64,000 nt of DNA from positions 1,456,001 through 1,520,000 of the forward strand of contig JAWQUS010000009.1 of the NCBI GenBank assembly GCA_036365455.1. The letters run 5' to 3'. Shown here one piece after another: positions 1-12,900 of this stretch (the first letter of the stretch is position 1; each line of letters opens with the position of its first letter). A program made the position numbers and the translations under genes. Below the pieces are notes generated by a model that saw nothing but the letters and a program-made list of their open reading frames with translations, ran no database searches and was not told the DNA's origin. The stretch comes from Macrosoma leucophasiata (lineage: Eukaryota > Arthropoda > Insecta > Lepidoptera > Hedylidae).

Positions 1-50
1 TAAAATACAATAAATATATATTTAAATATGGATGATGATTTTACGAAAAA

Positions 51-1369
51 TTACGTTCGAAAATATTCCTTAACCCTTTTTTTGAACGTTATTTTTGAAG
101 TGAGCTTACGTATATCCTCTGGAAGAGCATTCCACAAACGTACTACTTGGACAAGAAATGAACTGGATACAAAGCTGGAACTGTGAAGTGGTATAGAAAG
201 AATATTAGAATTATTAGAGCGCAATTGAAGTGAATGAGAAGACGAAAGATATTGAAATTTGCATTTTAAATAAGAAGGAGATGTAGGATCGGTAAGAATA
301 GAAAAAAGTTGGTTAAGAAGCCGTGCTTGTCTTCGCTGTCGAACAGGAAGCCAATGAAGTTTTGTTCGAAACGAAGAAACATGGTCAAACTTGCGAAGAC
401 AAAAAATAAAGCGGATTGAGTTATTAATTAATCGATCAAGTTTGTCCAATAAAATCTCATTTAGATCCGAATAACACACATCAGCATAATCAATGATGGG
501 AAAAATGAGAGCCTGAACAAGACGAATCTTAGTTTCAATTGGCAGGAAATTTCTAAGTCGGTTGAGGGAATGAAGAGCACCATACACAGCTCGGCTCACC
601 TCACTGATATGGACTCTCCAGCTTAGAGTTGCATCAATGTATAAGCCCAGATCCTTGACGGCTGAAGAAAAAGTTATTATTTGACTTTCATACTTGACCG
701 GAGTAATAGCACTATAATTTAATTTACATAACTGTCGTGAACTACCAAGTATGATAGCTTGGCACTTATTCGGATTAACTTGGATGCCATATTTGTGAGA
801 CCAAGAACTAATTTTATCGAGGTTAAAGTTAATCCTGTCAATAGCACTATTGATATTACCTACGTCTGATTGGCTATACAATTGTAAGTCATCTGCATAA
901 AAATGGTAAGAGCAGTCCAACACATCTGAAAGAACGTTTATGAAAACTGAGAACAGTAGGGGAGAAAGAATGCCCCCTTGAGGGACACCTGCACTAAGAT
1001 GACACCAGTTAGAAATAACTCCATTGCCCTTAACCGCCTGCTGCCTATTCTTGAGGTACGAAGAAAACCAGTCAACAGCTTTAGAGGAAAAATTTAAATG
1101 TTTTAAGACAGCAAGGAGGATATCATGGTCAACCATGTTAAATGCGTTTGAAAAATCAATAAGGACCAAAATAGTGACCATCCTATCCTCCATGCCACTC
1201 CTAATATCCTCCGTTACCTTAAGTAAAGCAGTGGCGGTGCTGTGGCCAGCGCGAAAACCGGATTGGAATTGAGATACAATATTATTATCGTGTAAGAAAG
1301 AAGAAACCCGTTTATGTACTACTGCTTCAAGAGTTTTGGAGAGAAACGGTAATATTGAAATAGGCCTAG
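51..1369 (-). pseudogene. 5'-truncated LINE reverse transcriptase (Jockey-like)
   Basis: Reverse-transcriptase part of a non-LTR retrotransposon, read on the minus strand. An uninterrupted frame runs from about 1369 down to the stop near 51. It starts inside the RT domain at the PISILPFLSK block, followed by FQSGFRAGHST, then DFSNAFNMVDH, SAGVPQGGILSPLLF and the catalytic YADD. The C-terminal part has the WLPVRQRR and VRLWNALPEDIRK blocks typical of Jockey/CR1-type elements. The endonuclease domain and ORF1 are missing, so the copy is 5' truncated at about 1370, where it abuts a second LINE fragment. The clade call rests on motif style only. Confidence 0.85.
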
Positions 1370-1383
1370 ATTACGCTTGAATG

Positions 1384-1911
1384 TCAACTTGCTCGGAGCT
1401 TTTTGATGGAGGCGGGAATCGTGTTCCAGAGCTTGATAGCCGTGATAGCGAAAAAGTTGGATAAAAAGCCAGTACGGTGAGAAGGAATTTCTAAAATGAG
1501 ATTATCCAAGGAACGGAGATTAAGATGATGAGAGACTCCAAGAAATTTTAATTTTAATTTGAGAAAATGAGGAGAGAGTGGATCGTAAAGGATAAAAAAA
1601 CAGTTGATATAGAATCTTAATGGATCTTCTTTGCTGGATGGAAAGCCAGTTAAATTTGGCGCGGTATGAAGAAATGTCATCATATTTACGGAATTGTTGA
1701 TTATGTGATCCATTTTATTGAAAAGTTCTTGAGATAAGTCGGAGTAATAAACATTTGCATAATCAATTGCCAGAAGAATGAGCGATTGTACTAAGAGAAG
1801 TTTAGTTTTAGGAGGAAGAAAATTCTTGAATTTATAAAGAGAACGCTGTGACGCAGTAGCGTTTTTATAGATATTACTAACTTGGTAACCCCAGTTAAGA
1901 TTAACATCCAA
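1384..1911 (-). pseudogene. LINE reverse-transcriptase C-terminal fragment
   Basis: A 175-codon frame resembling the C-terminal region of the neighbouring element: NFLPPKTKLLLVQSLIL, IDYANVYYSDL and AIKLWNTIPASIKKL match in order the equivalent blocks of the 51-1369 copy but with many substitutions. The catalytic RT core is absent. The two fragments lie in the same orientation but are out of order for one element (C-terminus upstream of core), so they are two separate related copies, or one nested in the other. Confidence 0.75.
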
Positions 1912-1919
1912 ATATATAC

Positions 1920-2680
1920 CTACTTAAGTCTTTTATAATATGGGAAATTACCTTAGACTATGTACCTATAGACGTAGCCATGTTCGCCATATGCTTTGTG
2001 GAAGTGAAACAGTTATATACAAAGAACATAAGAAAGTTGAAATAGAGCATCGTATCTTTTGTCCCTTACGGCGTGTCGGTTTTGCTAGGCGAACTTCGTA
2101 AGTGACAGCAAAAATTAGCCAAACAAATATCTGTCATCGCAATTGCTGTAATACATAAATCGTATACGCATTTATTTATTGTTTTCGACGTATATCGGCG
2201 ATTATTAATAAGTTTTTGGGTATTTATGAGAAAAAGACTAAATTAGTTAAGTGATTAGTGTTTAAGTTGTGCAGTAAAATAGGAGGTTGCAGTATTTTAG
2301 CCTGTATAAACCGTACAGAAACGAGGCCTTTAAACGACATCACTTTTCATTCGTAAGTAAACAGATATTAGTGAATAATGTATGTCTATTGAACAAAATA
2401 CACGTTGAAGCATATAACTCTTGATTATCAATTCAAAATAAAGCGCATTTCTCATGAAATTCTTGATTTTCATTCAACGAATACCACATTCTTATTTCGG
2501 TGTGTTGCCATAAATTTACTTTTATGTTCTCCCTAATTTCGTAGACATATAAGTTTTTGTTCTAACAGTGTTAGAATTGACAATAAGCCATAACAAAATA
2601 TTAAGTGGCTTTGGTAATTCTTTCCAAGATGGTCTAGTATAAAGAATATTGTTATTATAGAAAAAAATGAGAAAGAAAAA
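1920..2680. other. AT-rich sequence, nothing recognised
   Basis: No coding frame with recognisable similarity, no repeat family shared with the rest of the window, and no structured RNA was seen. Confidence 0.5.
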
Positions 2681-2682
2681 TT

Positions 2683-2762
2683 TGACTTCGGGCAGGAATC
2701 GAATCTGCAACCTCAGGATAATCAGCAAGCCGCTTTAACTCTAAGCTACAGAGGTCCCACAC
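2683..2762 (-). repeat. tRNA-like SINE head (single copy)
   Basis: On the minus strand this stretch carries an A-box-like TAGCTTAGAG and a B-box-like GATTCGATTCC at tRNA spacing, but the acceptor stem does not pair cleanly. It differs from the main tRNA-like family of the window (family A). It is followed at about 2800-2850 by a LINE-tail scrap (GTTTGTCAGGACCGGGATAT) also seen near 12540 and 48670. Confidence 0.5.
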
Positions 2763-2862
2763 CAATGCGTCAAACTTTGCCTTCCCTTTTTTTATTTTTA
2801 ACCGACTGAGGGTGGGTGAACGACGAGGTTTGTCAGGACCGGGATATTCACAGCTCGCAGCA

Positions 2863-3580
2863 TAATAAGCTAATTCATGGTTACCTATTTCAAATTATGT
2901 ACATTTTCTCGATATGTTCTTGATCTTTCAGCAAAATGTATAGAATTAATTAAATGGTAGATGCACATGTCTTAATTCATCATTCAATCTATTCGTTACA
3001 ATTCAACTAATTTGAATAAAAGTAAAAGGCTTAGGATTAGGAATGTTTAACATAAAAACTTGCCGAAACATTGTAAATTGGGAAACTTTATTTACTAGCA
3101 ACACTCATGATTTCATAATATTTCATATGGCTGTCTCATGAGCGACCACACGCTGGCTACATCTATAGGTACTTAATCCGAGGAAATTACAATCGGAATG
3201 TTATCTATGAGTAATGGTTATTTAAATCACACTTTCTCTCTCACTCACACTTCGATTCACTTGTTGATAGTAAATTACATTAAATTATAATCAATATTGA
3301 ATGATGACAAATTAACTAATGAAATGTATGAATTATGAATGTATTAATAGATTTTTATAACAGCTAATTAATATTATTATTTGAATTTAAGATTTGCATT
3401 GTATTTGGACAAGTGTGTGAAACAATAAAACACTAAATATTACCTACCTGTAAAACAACTTTAAGTAAATAAATATCAAATCACTTCAGTAGTTTCGGAG
3501 CTTATTCGATACAAACTAACAATTCCTCTTTATAATATTTGTGTAGATTATAATATACCACCTCGGCCCACTACACTCCC
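2863..3580. other. AT-rich sequence, nothing recognised
   Basis: No gene, RNA or shared repeat was recognised. Confidence 0.5.
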
Positions 3581-3584
3581 TACA

Positions 3585-4010
3585 AAGATGCGCCGTTCGC
3601 ATTTGTTAGGTAACGATCCAGGACTCACTAACAGGCTCGAACACCTGAGCCTGCGCAGAGACGTTGGTAGTCTGCGTGTTGTACCGTCTCTACAATGCTG
3701 AGTGCTCTGCTGAACTGTTTAATTTGGTGCTACCGTCTCTTTTCCTACACCGTACTACCCGCCTAAGAGAAAAATTCCACCCTCACCGACTGGAAACCTG
3801 GCAGTGCTCAACGGTGCGGTTTTCACATTCGTTCCTGCCCAGAACGTGTAAATTAACTTCCCTCTGAAGGTGCTACAATATGGGGTTCTTCAAAATAACG
3901 TCAAAGGAGTCCTTCAAGGCTGGAAGCGCGTTGGCAACTCCCTTGGTGTTGGAAATGTTCATAGGCGACGGTGACCACTTTCCATCAGGTGAACACACCT
4001 TCAGACATAA
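3585..4010 (+). pseudogene. LINE ORF2 C-terminus and 3' tail, frameshifted
   Basis: The translation shows LGNDPGLTNRLEHLSLRRDV and then, after a frameshift near 3680, VLYRLYNAECSAELFNL, HHRTTR-like LHRTTRLREK and STVRFSHSFLPRT. This is the usual C-terminal end of lepidopteran Jockey-like LINE ORF2. Downstream, FFK..SKESFKAG and a conserved 3' UTR (GGCGACGGTGACCACTTTCC) follow. Broken, 5' truncated copy. Confidence 0.75.
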
Positions 4011-4342
4011 AACAAAATATATTCATAATAACAGAATCGATAAACATTTCGTTGGAAATATTTTCGATGTGACATTTAATCGATTAATTAACAAAGATTA
4101 CATCAATACTCTATCACTATTACGTCAGATCCTAACCTTCACGAAACTCATCGTATCTGAAAAAGACTGGTACTCTGGTATATAATTTCCTAAAACAGTA
4201 GTGAGAGTAGTATCTTTGTTTTCATAAGATAAGTAATCTCATCTCATTGAGCTATATACATGGAGACGAAATACCTACAGAATTGGCGTGATTGCCTACA
4301 AAAATTTGGGCAATTACAATGGCCGCCTTTTATAGGGTTGTT

Positions 4343-4401
4343 TTGATAAATATCGATATCATCTTCTAATACATGAGCGGTTAATATCGATATTTTATCA
4401 A
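4343..4401. repeat. Short inverted repeat
   Basis: Arms TTGATAAATATCGATAT and its near-exact complement (one extra A) around a 25-nt spacer. It could form a hairpin. No function is apparent. Confidence 0.6.
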
Positions 4402-5084
4402 CACGAATTCTTATTCTTTTAAAGTATGTATGCTTAGTCTTAGTAAAATCCACTCACTAAATTAGAGTTGAGTATAATTGTAATAATTATGATGTAGTAA
4501 TAAAATGTATCCTATAATTTGCATGCAAATTAAATGGTGAAATATAAAAGAAAGCTATATTATATACTGAAGATCTTATGTACTTACTATACTTTTAGCA
4601 AATAAATAAATTCATTCATTCAAATGATCTCATTGATTACCAGCAGCTTGCGAAAGGTTCTCAGCCAGAACTAGAGCTAAAAATTGCAAATTGTAGTAAT
4701 GTTGAATTTCAGTAGGATTTTCTATATCAGCCTTCAAATGTGAGTCTTATGCTGACCAGCTCCTTGGAATGCATCTCTGCAAATATTGCTGCTAAGTATT
4801 CCAAATTTAAATCATTATGTTTAGTTAATTTGAGTAGCACGACACTTCGGTCAAGTTAAATGCCAATAAACACATTAGATTTTTGTGCATTCTCGAAAGA
4901 TCTTTTAATAACGTGTTTGACGTGAGTGCAACAGGATCTTATTTTAATTTTTTCTTTATTCCTATACCTACAAACAATATTATAAAAGTAGCAGGAACGG
5001 CTCTAGGTATGTTAATGATATGAGTAATTGAATAGAAATGGAACCTGCTTCAATTTTCAGATGTTAAGCATGTAGAAGTTAGTG
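4402..5084. other. AT-rich sequence, nothing recognised
   Basis: Only a short AATAAATAAATTCATTCATTC run near 4600, which looks like a LINE 3' tail. Confidence 0.45.
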
Positions 5085-5165
5085 ACACGGATCTGAACGG
5101 CCCTGTGATTTCCAGCACAGATGCGTAATATCTTAGGCCTTAGGAGTGGCAACGCATTTAGATTG
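5085..5165 (-). repeat. Family B SINE fragment
   Basis: Shares GGCCTTAGGAGTGG and the GGCCCTGT.ATTTCC block with the longer family B copies in the window (for example 19690-19975). Confidence 0.65.
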
Positions 5166-5473
5166 AAAGCTCTGGTTTCGTGTAGACTGATAGGCTATTA
5201 TTACTTACCAAAGTAAACTGATACCCGTTTGCCACTTGAGGAAATGAAAAAAAAAACTGTGTTATGTTGTGCTTATACTTACACTCTAACAATTTCTGAA
5301 AAAAATCCGTGCTCTATGGGTGCAAAAAAGGAGAATACAAAAATTATTTAATTTACACCAATTTCTTCTTCGATATTTTATTAACAAACACGAAATTCTA
5401 TCGAGTATAATGCTAATACAATATAATATTACATAATTTAAATTGATATGAAAATAATTTTATATCGATACTT

Positions 5474-5475
5474 TA

Positions 5476-5507
<32 letters not shown>

Positions 5508-5641
5508 TTTTTGCACGTCCCTCTGTGACAAACATGTCTGCGCTTAATTTGTTTTTGTCATCCTGTATGTATACCTTCGATGTATGTACACACACATGTT
5601 TATGCAAATAAATATTATCTTATCTTATCTTATCTTATCTT
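5474..5641. repeat. Poly(T), LINE-tail-like sequence and (ATCTT)n
   Basis: A T-run of about 38 nt with one C, then about 100 nt ending in five ATCTT units. This resembles the microsatellite-tailed 3' end of a non-LTR element. Confidence 0.55.
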
Positions 5642-6831
5642 TGATATATCAGGTTAGTATTCGTACATCACTATATAAAAATGCTATTTTTAGAAAAGAA
5701 TGAACAGCATTAAAAGTCGTATAAGTCATACGAAATTTACACAGGTCTTCAAAACTCTTATTATAACATATCACTATATATCACTGCATTTCAAAATCCC
5801 ACCGAATACGACACAATCCGTGAAAATTTGTACATAACCCCACAAAGTTCAATCCAAGATTATTTTCGTTTTTTCTTACACCACTCTGTTTTAAACAGTA
5901 CGAGAGCATAATCAGTCAACATAAAGCAAAACCTAGAATACCACATTATCTGGTTAAAAGATTTAGTTTTAAAAAAAAACAGCAAAAATATTACGAGCAC
6001 CTGTTTGTTTGACAACAGATGTACCACAAATCGGGCGCATACAATGGCGCCGACGGGCACGCGAAGGAAGTACGACGTCACATCAAATCATTTCGAAAAT
6101 TGATACTCTGCATACATCTTGTGTCTCTTTTTACATAGGGAGCTTTTACTGGTTAGTTAGAAAATGTCAAAACTGTTTTTGTCAAGACATGTGTCGATTT
6201 TACCCGTTATTGTATAACTACTGTTTCTATAGTAGAATGTGTCTTCTCCATATATACTAACTCTGTGTCTCATCTCATCTGTATTCATTCAATTTATTTT
6301 CTAGTTATATATTTTTTTTTTTTTGGTATTATGGCATCGCTATTACGCATATTGCCAGTATCAAGTAAAACGATATTTCGTATTTATTTAAGCAGTGTAA
6401 AAGTTAGTTTATTATAGTCATCAAGTACAATATGTAAGTATCAAATAAATAAGTTATGAAGTATAATATGTCAGTCAAGTGAGTTACAGTCAAGTTATTC
6501 GAGTAAAGCGATGGCTACTTTACCAGAACATTTACAATGAAGTTTTGGAGACAACCTGAAAAGTCGTGTTTTCGCACTGTTATTCTATTTCACTATACAC
6601 GGGCACTGTAATAAACCTATATCAAACAAAATGCCACCAACTTTATTCAATATTACTTAAAAATACACCAAGAAAATGAAATAAAATAAGAGCACCATAC
6701 GCCTCTTTCAAGGTTCCCGCCAAAACTCAAATTATAATTTATTATACTTTCTTATCTGTGGTGTTAAGTGACGTTTAATTTAATTTCTAATTTCTTTATA
6801 ATCTGTTTCATTAAATATCGGGTCATCAAAT
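5642..6831. other. Upstream region of TPP2
   Basis: AT-rich; holds a poly(T) run at about 6311. No TATA box or initiator could be placed with confidence. The 5' UTR of TPP2 must lie in its 3' part or in an upstream exon that I cannot identify. Confidence 0.4.
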
Positions 6832-6996
6832 ATGGCAGACGTGCCGATCGATTGTGATTTCCCGATTTGGGGTTTGTTACCGAAAAAAGAAACGGGGGTC
6901 CACTCGTTTCAAACTAAAAATCCAGAATACGACGGTCGCGGTACGATCATAGCAATTTTTGATTCGGGCGTGGACCCAGCGGCGGAGGGCCTGAAG
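6832..6996 (+). CDS. TPP2: TPP2 exon 1
   Basis: Residues 1-55, with [20 protein letters not shown] and the catalytic Asp44 in FDSGVDP. Donor AAG|gtaata, phase 0. Confidence 0.93.
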
Positions 6997-9900
6997 GTAA
7001 TAAAAAATATGATTTGTCACGATTTGTTTGGTAGATTTCCTTGTTTTTCTCCCTATTTTTAGTGTTTTTTTTTACATTTTTCAGGTGACTAGTACAGGAG
7101 AGACGAAGGTTATAGAGAGGTTTGACTGTAGTGGTAGCGGCGATGTCGATACTAGCACTGTACGAAAGGCCGTTGATGGTTGTATTACCGGTATCACAGG
7201 CAGGAAGTTGAAGGTAAGCTGGGTTTTACTTTCTTTTCCCCGATCGCACGCACTTTTCATTTATCCAGAGACTGTTTAACAAACTTTATAAGTGCATGTC
7301 AAGAGGACATTGACCCAGCTGTCAGTCGGCACAGCTGTTTTGAATTTTTTTTATGTTGCTATGCGCGAGTTTTTCTTGGTACAAGGTTACGCGGTACTAA
7401 TAAAAAGGTAATTATCATTCATCTCCTAATCTAAAATTGCTTTTTTTTAAACTTTGGTCCCGTACCCAAATGATGTTCCAGTAGGTAGGTGTAGGTATCA
7501 CATGTCACTTTTATTTTTTTAATTTGGAAATTTAAATAATACTTGTGCAATTTTTATGTCTTGTAGATGTAAATAAAAATATTCAAAATCTTGCCTTATG
7601 TTAAAACTGAATAGAGTGTGTTTCGGATTTGTGATCTAATAGACTTAAATGTAATCCTCAAGTTGTTTTATTTTTATGTTCCAACCATCAATAATGATTA
7701 GGACAGAAAACAAATTAAAGTTGACGATAATATTTTTTTAGCTTACTTCTTTCGTTTTATGATGATCAAACCAAAAAACTGGAAATATACTTAAATGCAA
7801 TTGCCTTAATAAATATGTTGCCTCGGCTGTTTTACAAAGTTAATAAAATATAAGAACTAATGTTTTTTTTTATATAAAGAAGGTGGTAAACAAGTATGCA
7901 GTTCACATAGATGTTAAACGTTAATTGCAGCCTAAAGACATGACCAAATGTCTAAATGCAGATCCATTACTGTCCCTGAGACCCTAGCTATTATGTCTTT
8001 GTGATTGTTATTATGGGACCATACATTACCATTCAACCAGAACATGATAGTGCTCAACAGTACCATGTGGCGGCATTTGCCGCCTATAGATTATGTAATG
8101 CAGTGTACCACTGAAGAAAAAGCTGGTCTGTCACAGGTGCCTTATTGGTGTGGAGGTAGCATATAGTTTACAATGTTTTTGGATGACCAGAAACCTCTTT
8201 GATGATTTGTAACAAAAAAAAATAACCTACTTAGGTATACTGAAAATTTTCATATTAGGTACATGTTACATTTATGCAAATCATGCTTGATACTTGAAAT
8301 AGAAATAAAAAGTCTTTTTTGTAACATCAACAACTGATTATTATAAAACTAAGTCCACAAATTAATCAGGGCTGTTACAAAAAGGTCCCCACTTTAGCAT
8401 AAAGCCGATCTTCTGAATGGTGTTGGTCTGCCATAATATTCAATATATAATTCAAATATAATATTCAATGTTTTTATTTAAAGAGATGACACATGCTATA
8501 AGATGTCTAAAAATAATTCAACAATGAACAATTTAAATGGCTTATCATCTCTTTTGGCAAACAAAGTACAAAGATATTTAGATGATTCATTATAACTTTG
8601 TTTCCTTAAAACAATGTGTTTTGTATTTGTATAATTTAGACAGATGGAATTACGCCCCTTTATTTAGCACAGTAGGCACTAGCAGTGTCCCGAAGTGAAA
8701 GGCAGAGGTGAATATAATGCATTCCATTATATTAACCTTATAACATTATATTATTTTTCTGCCTTCCTATGTATCAGAATTACGATCATTTCTGGGGCTA
8801 ATTAATTTTTATGGCAAATTTATTAGGAAGATGAGCGATAATTTAGTACCACTGTTAGTTACTTAAAAAAGAAAAACATTGGTTTTGGTCAAAAGAATGT
8901 GAAAAAGCCTTTAACAACATTAAAAAATCTTTCAAGTACGGAAGTATTAGCTCATTATAATCCTAACGAGCCACTCTTCCTTACATGTAGTGTTGTCAGG
9001 TCGCTAAAACTAATAGCCGGAAATCATCAAGTTTTAACCGGACATTTGGGTAAAAAGGCCGGGCACGTGCGATAGAAGCGTTCGGCTGTGCTCGGCGCTC
9101 GCTCGTTTAAGAAATGTAATAAGCCTAACAAAAGCCGAATACCGCATATTTTGACCGGACACGAAATCAAAAGGCCTAACTATGTCCGGCATTATCCGGA
9201 CGCCTGGCAACCCTACTTACATGTGATGCCAGCGGGCGCGGGATAGGCGGGGTGCTCTCGCAACTCAGCGCTGACGGCCGGTATGAGCGACCGATCGCGT
9301 ATGCGTCGCGAACATTAAACGACACCGAGAAAAATTACTCACAGATTCATCGCGAAGCGTTAGCGATCATATTTTGCGTTAATAAATTTCATCAGTATTT
9401 ATATGGCCGTCATTTCAGTTTACGAACAGATCACAAACCGTTGGTATCTAATTGTTTTATATTATTTCGCATTAACATATGCTTGTGAAATGGAAAGAAA
9501 AATTTGACTTCAGACGAGACTCGAACTCGCGGCCTACTGGGAATCTAGTCCAGCCGCTCTTCCAATTGAGCTACTGAAGTCCTGCCCGATTTGTCAAATC
9601 TTTCCTTCACATTTATTGCATTGCTTTATGGTAGCAGCAGCGCCATCTATTGCCAACTATGCTAGTTAGGCAACCGATATAAAAGACTTATCTATAATAG
9701 ACGTTGGTATCTATTTTCGGACCGAATATAGGAATACCGACTATGATAGCGAGTCGTATGCAACGGTGGGCAATTATATTATCGGCATATACATTTACTA
9801 TTGAGTACGTTCGTACCGACGAAAACGGAGCGGATGGCTTATCGCGTTTGCCGATCGGGTTGGCAACAGAAACCGGTTCTGCGCGCGGGCCGACGGTTCC

Positions 9901-12900
9901 CGAGCAAACTTATTTACACTTTGTTCAAGAAGCGTTATTGTTAGATTATAATATAATTAAAAAGGAAACGTCGCAAGATCCGTTGTTATCGAAAGTATTG
10001 AGTTACATTCGCGACGGTTGGCCTGCGGCCTGCGATATTGCAAGTCTACAGCCTTATTTTAATAGGAAAGGGGAGTTATACGAAGAATTAGGTTGTGTAA
10101 TGTGGGGATATAGACTAGTGGTACCTGAGAAATGTAAAAAAAATATTCTGAAGTTGATTCATGCATGGGCGTCGTTAAATCAAAGATGTTGGCGCGAAGT
10201 TATGTGTGGTGGGCCGGGATGGCCGAGTCCGTGGAGCGCATGTGCCGGGAGTGCGCGACGTGCGCCCCCCCGGCACGCGCCGCGTATGTGGCCCTGGCCG
10301 CAGCGCCCCTGGACCAGGCTTCATTTGGATTTTATGGGCCCTATAGCGGGAAGAACTTATTTGGTTGTAGTCGATGCTATGTCGAAATGGATAGAAGTAT
10401 TTAGGGTTACTAGTATAACTTCGGGGAGCCTGATCGACAGACTGATCGAGTTATTCAGTAGATGGGGTATTCCAAAACAAATAGTTAGCGATAACGGTAC
10501 ACAGTTTGCTTCAAAAGAATTTCGTGATTTTGTAAAAAATAATGGCATAGAACACATTTTTACAGCACCGTACCATCCGGCTTCGAATGGTTTAGCGGAA
10601 AATGCAGTTCGCACTTTAAAGCGAGTTATAAAAAAGGCTATTCAGGGCCGGGAGAATGTAGATAGGGCACTATGGACATTTTTAATTTACTATAGGAACG
10701 TTGAACACTCCACTACGGGAGAGAGTCCAGCCATTCTCCTACTAGGACGACGTATTCGAACACGTCTAGACTTAATTAAACCGAATAGAGAAAACAAGGT
10801 ATTGAAAGCAACAACAACGCCAGGAGCGTGACGCTGCAGGTGTTTCGATGATGGTGGAAAGGGGAGACGATGTATGGTACAGGCAGTATGTTGAAGGGGA
10901 GAAGTGGGTACCGGGTCAGGTGAACGACTCGTTGGGGTCTAGGAACTATACAATTATAAATAAGGACGGTGAAAGGGTACATAGGCATATCGATCAATTG
11001 CGTAAACGAACTAGTAGCCGGCTGTCACTGGCGACTACTAGCACAACCGACCGCGATAAACAGGAACGATCAGACACAGATTCTCCGGGGAAAACATCGG
11101 TCTTGCAGGGGCCCGCGGCGAACGACAGCTCGGAGCGGCCGGCGGAGCCTCAGACGCCGTCGCCACGTCATGTCTTGTGCCAGAACGATGGACCTCTTAG
11201 AGTTGGTACTCCAGCTAAGGAGGATCCGGTTTCACCGGAGGAACCATTTTGTTCACCCATAGCCCCAGCGCCCCAGGTCCGACCCATTAGGCAATGTAGA
11301 TTAAGGAAGTTTACTAAAGATAAAACATAATTCATTTTTATTGAGCTTAGTACTTTACGTGTAAATGTGTTATTATATGTATGTGTTAATTTAGTGTAGG
11401 GGAATGTAATGTTAGGTATTAAGGATCGGTCGGTGCCTACGTGCACGGTGGCGACGTTAGCTTAAAACTGTTTGTAAGTAGTCAATAAAGGATTTACCTC
11501 CCTACCTATAAACATTCAGTTAGAAACTTTTTTTTTTTTTTTTTTTATTTTTTTTTTTATGTAATAAAAGTGGCAAACAAGCATGCAGTTCACATTGATG
11601 TTAAGTGATGACTGCAGCCTATAGACAACCACACAATGACCAGAGGTCAAAATGCAGATGCGCTGCCACTCTTGAGACATTAGGTGTTATGCCTCTGTGC
11701 CGGAAATTACAGGGCCGTACATTACCACCTGACCGGAACACGATAGTGATGAACACTACCATTTAGCGGCAAGTATATTAGGTAATGCGGTGGTGCCTAC
11801 GCCCGCGAGCGCCGTCACTGGAGCTCTACCACCAGTGAAACTACCAAAAATGGAAAAATTCCTATTACTCTTACCCGCCAATCAGACAGTCAGGCCCAAC
11901 GGGGCGTCCGCCTAACTCTAATGCTTTCGTGATGCTTTCGATTATGACGTCGTCTTGTCAGTTTCGTACTTTAGAGCAAAATGTTTTAATAGGTAGCTAT
12001 TAAAACATTTTGCTCTAAAGTACGTCGTACCTGCGGTCGAGAAAACTTCCAGGCAAAAGTTAGGAAGTACGAAACTGACAAGACCGAAAGTATAGAGTTA
12101 GGCGGCCGGCCCCTAGGAGTAGCGGTGAAGTAGTAGCTTACAACTACAAGACTACTGAAGCATTTATCTCTATTCATTTTAGATCCCTGACACATGGAAC
12201 AACCCGACAGGCAACTGGCGTGTCGGTGTGCTATACCCATTCAGTTTGTACCCCGTGAAGCTCAAAGAAAGGGTACAGGAGCATCGCAAAGAGCACCTCT
12301 GGGATGTCGGCCATAAATCAGCACTCGCTGAAGCTACTAAACAACTCAATGACTTTGATAATGAAATTGGTGAGGAATTACTTTATTTTTAGTTAGTTTG
12401 GCTCATATTTAAAGCCTGGATGTTAATATCAATCGCTAAAATTGTTAATGAGCAGCACCTTGATGGGTGTTACTCTTTGTGTCTATATCTTCACGCCAGG
12501 TCCCTAACGGGGTAGGCAGAAGGTGTAGAGCGCCAGATATCCTGGTCCTGACATACCTCTCGTGCCTCGTCTACCTTCATCATTCTCTTCATTTTGTGAC
12601 TCTTTGTGATTCTTGTATAATTTTATTAGCATCGAAAGAAAGTTTTTTTCGCTTTTACACATATCCGTCATGGGACGCTGCCTTAATATTTTTTTTATTA
12701 TTCTAATTACATCCATTTGGGGTAGACAGAGAGTGTGGAGCACTAGATATCCCGGTCTTCACACACCGCCCGTGCTACTTCTGCATTAATCATTCTCTTC
12801 ATACATGCACGCCGATTCTTAAGACTTTTGAGCCCATCCTCAAACAATATAGTATTCTAATTCAAAATTTAAAAGTGACCTCTCTATAAAAAAAAAATAT

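Larger units (their letters stand above)
8761..11514 (+). mobile_element. Ty3/Gypsy-type LTR retrotransposon relic
   Basis: Decayed pol in intron 2. Order: end of reverse transcriptase ([14 protein letters not shown], about 8770-8850), RNase H ([22 protein letters not shown], 9252-9450), tether ([16 protein letters not shown], about 9800), integrase (about 10120-10830) and a GPY/F-like C-terminal part (10848 on). 5' end and most of RT are missing. It is broken by two nested insertions (8989-9215 and 9451-9701) and by frameshifts near 10165, 10310 and 10800. A short 3' LTR is possible from a TGTAATG at 11405 to about 11514, with AATAAA inside it. Confidence 0.85.

Noticed and set aside
4244..4453. 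A 69-codon minus frame
   Set aside because: No recognisable motif, overlaps an inverted repeat; length expected by chance.
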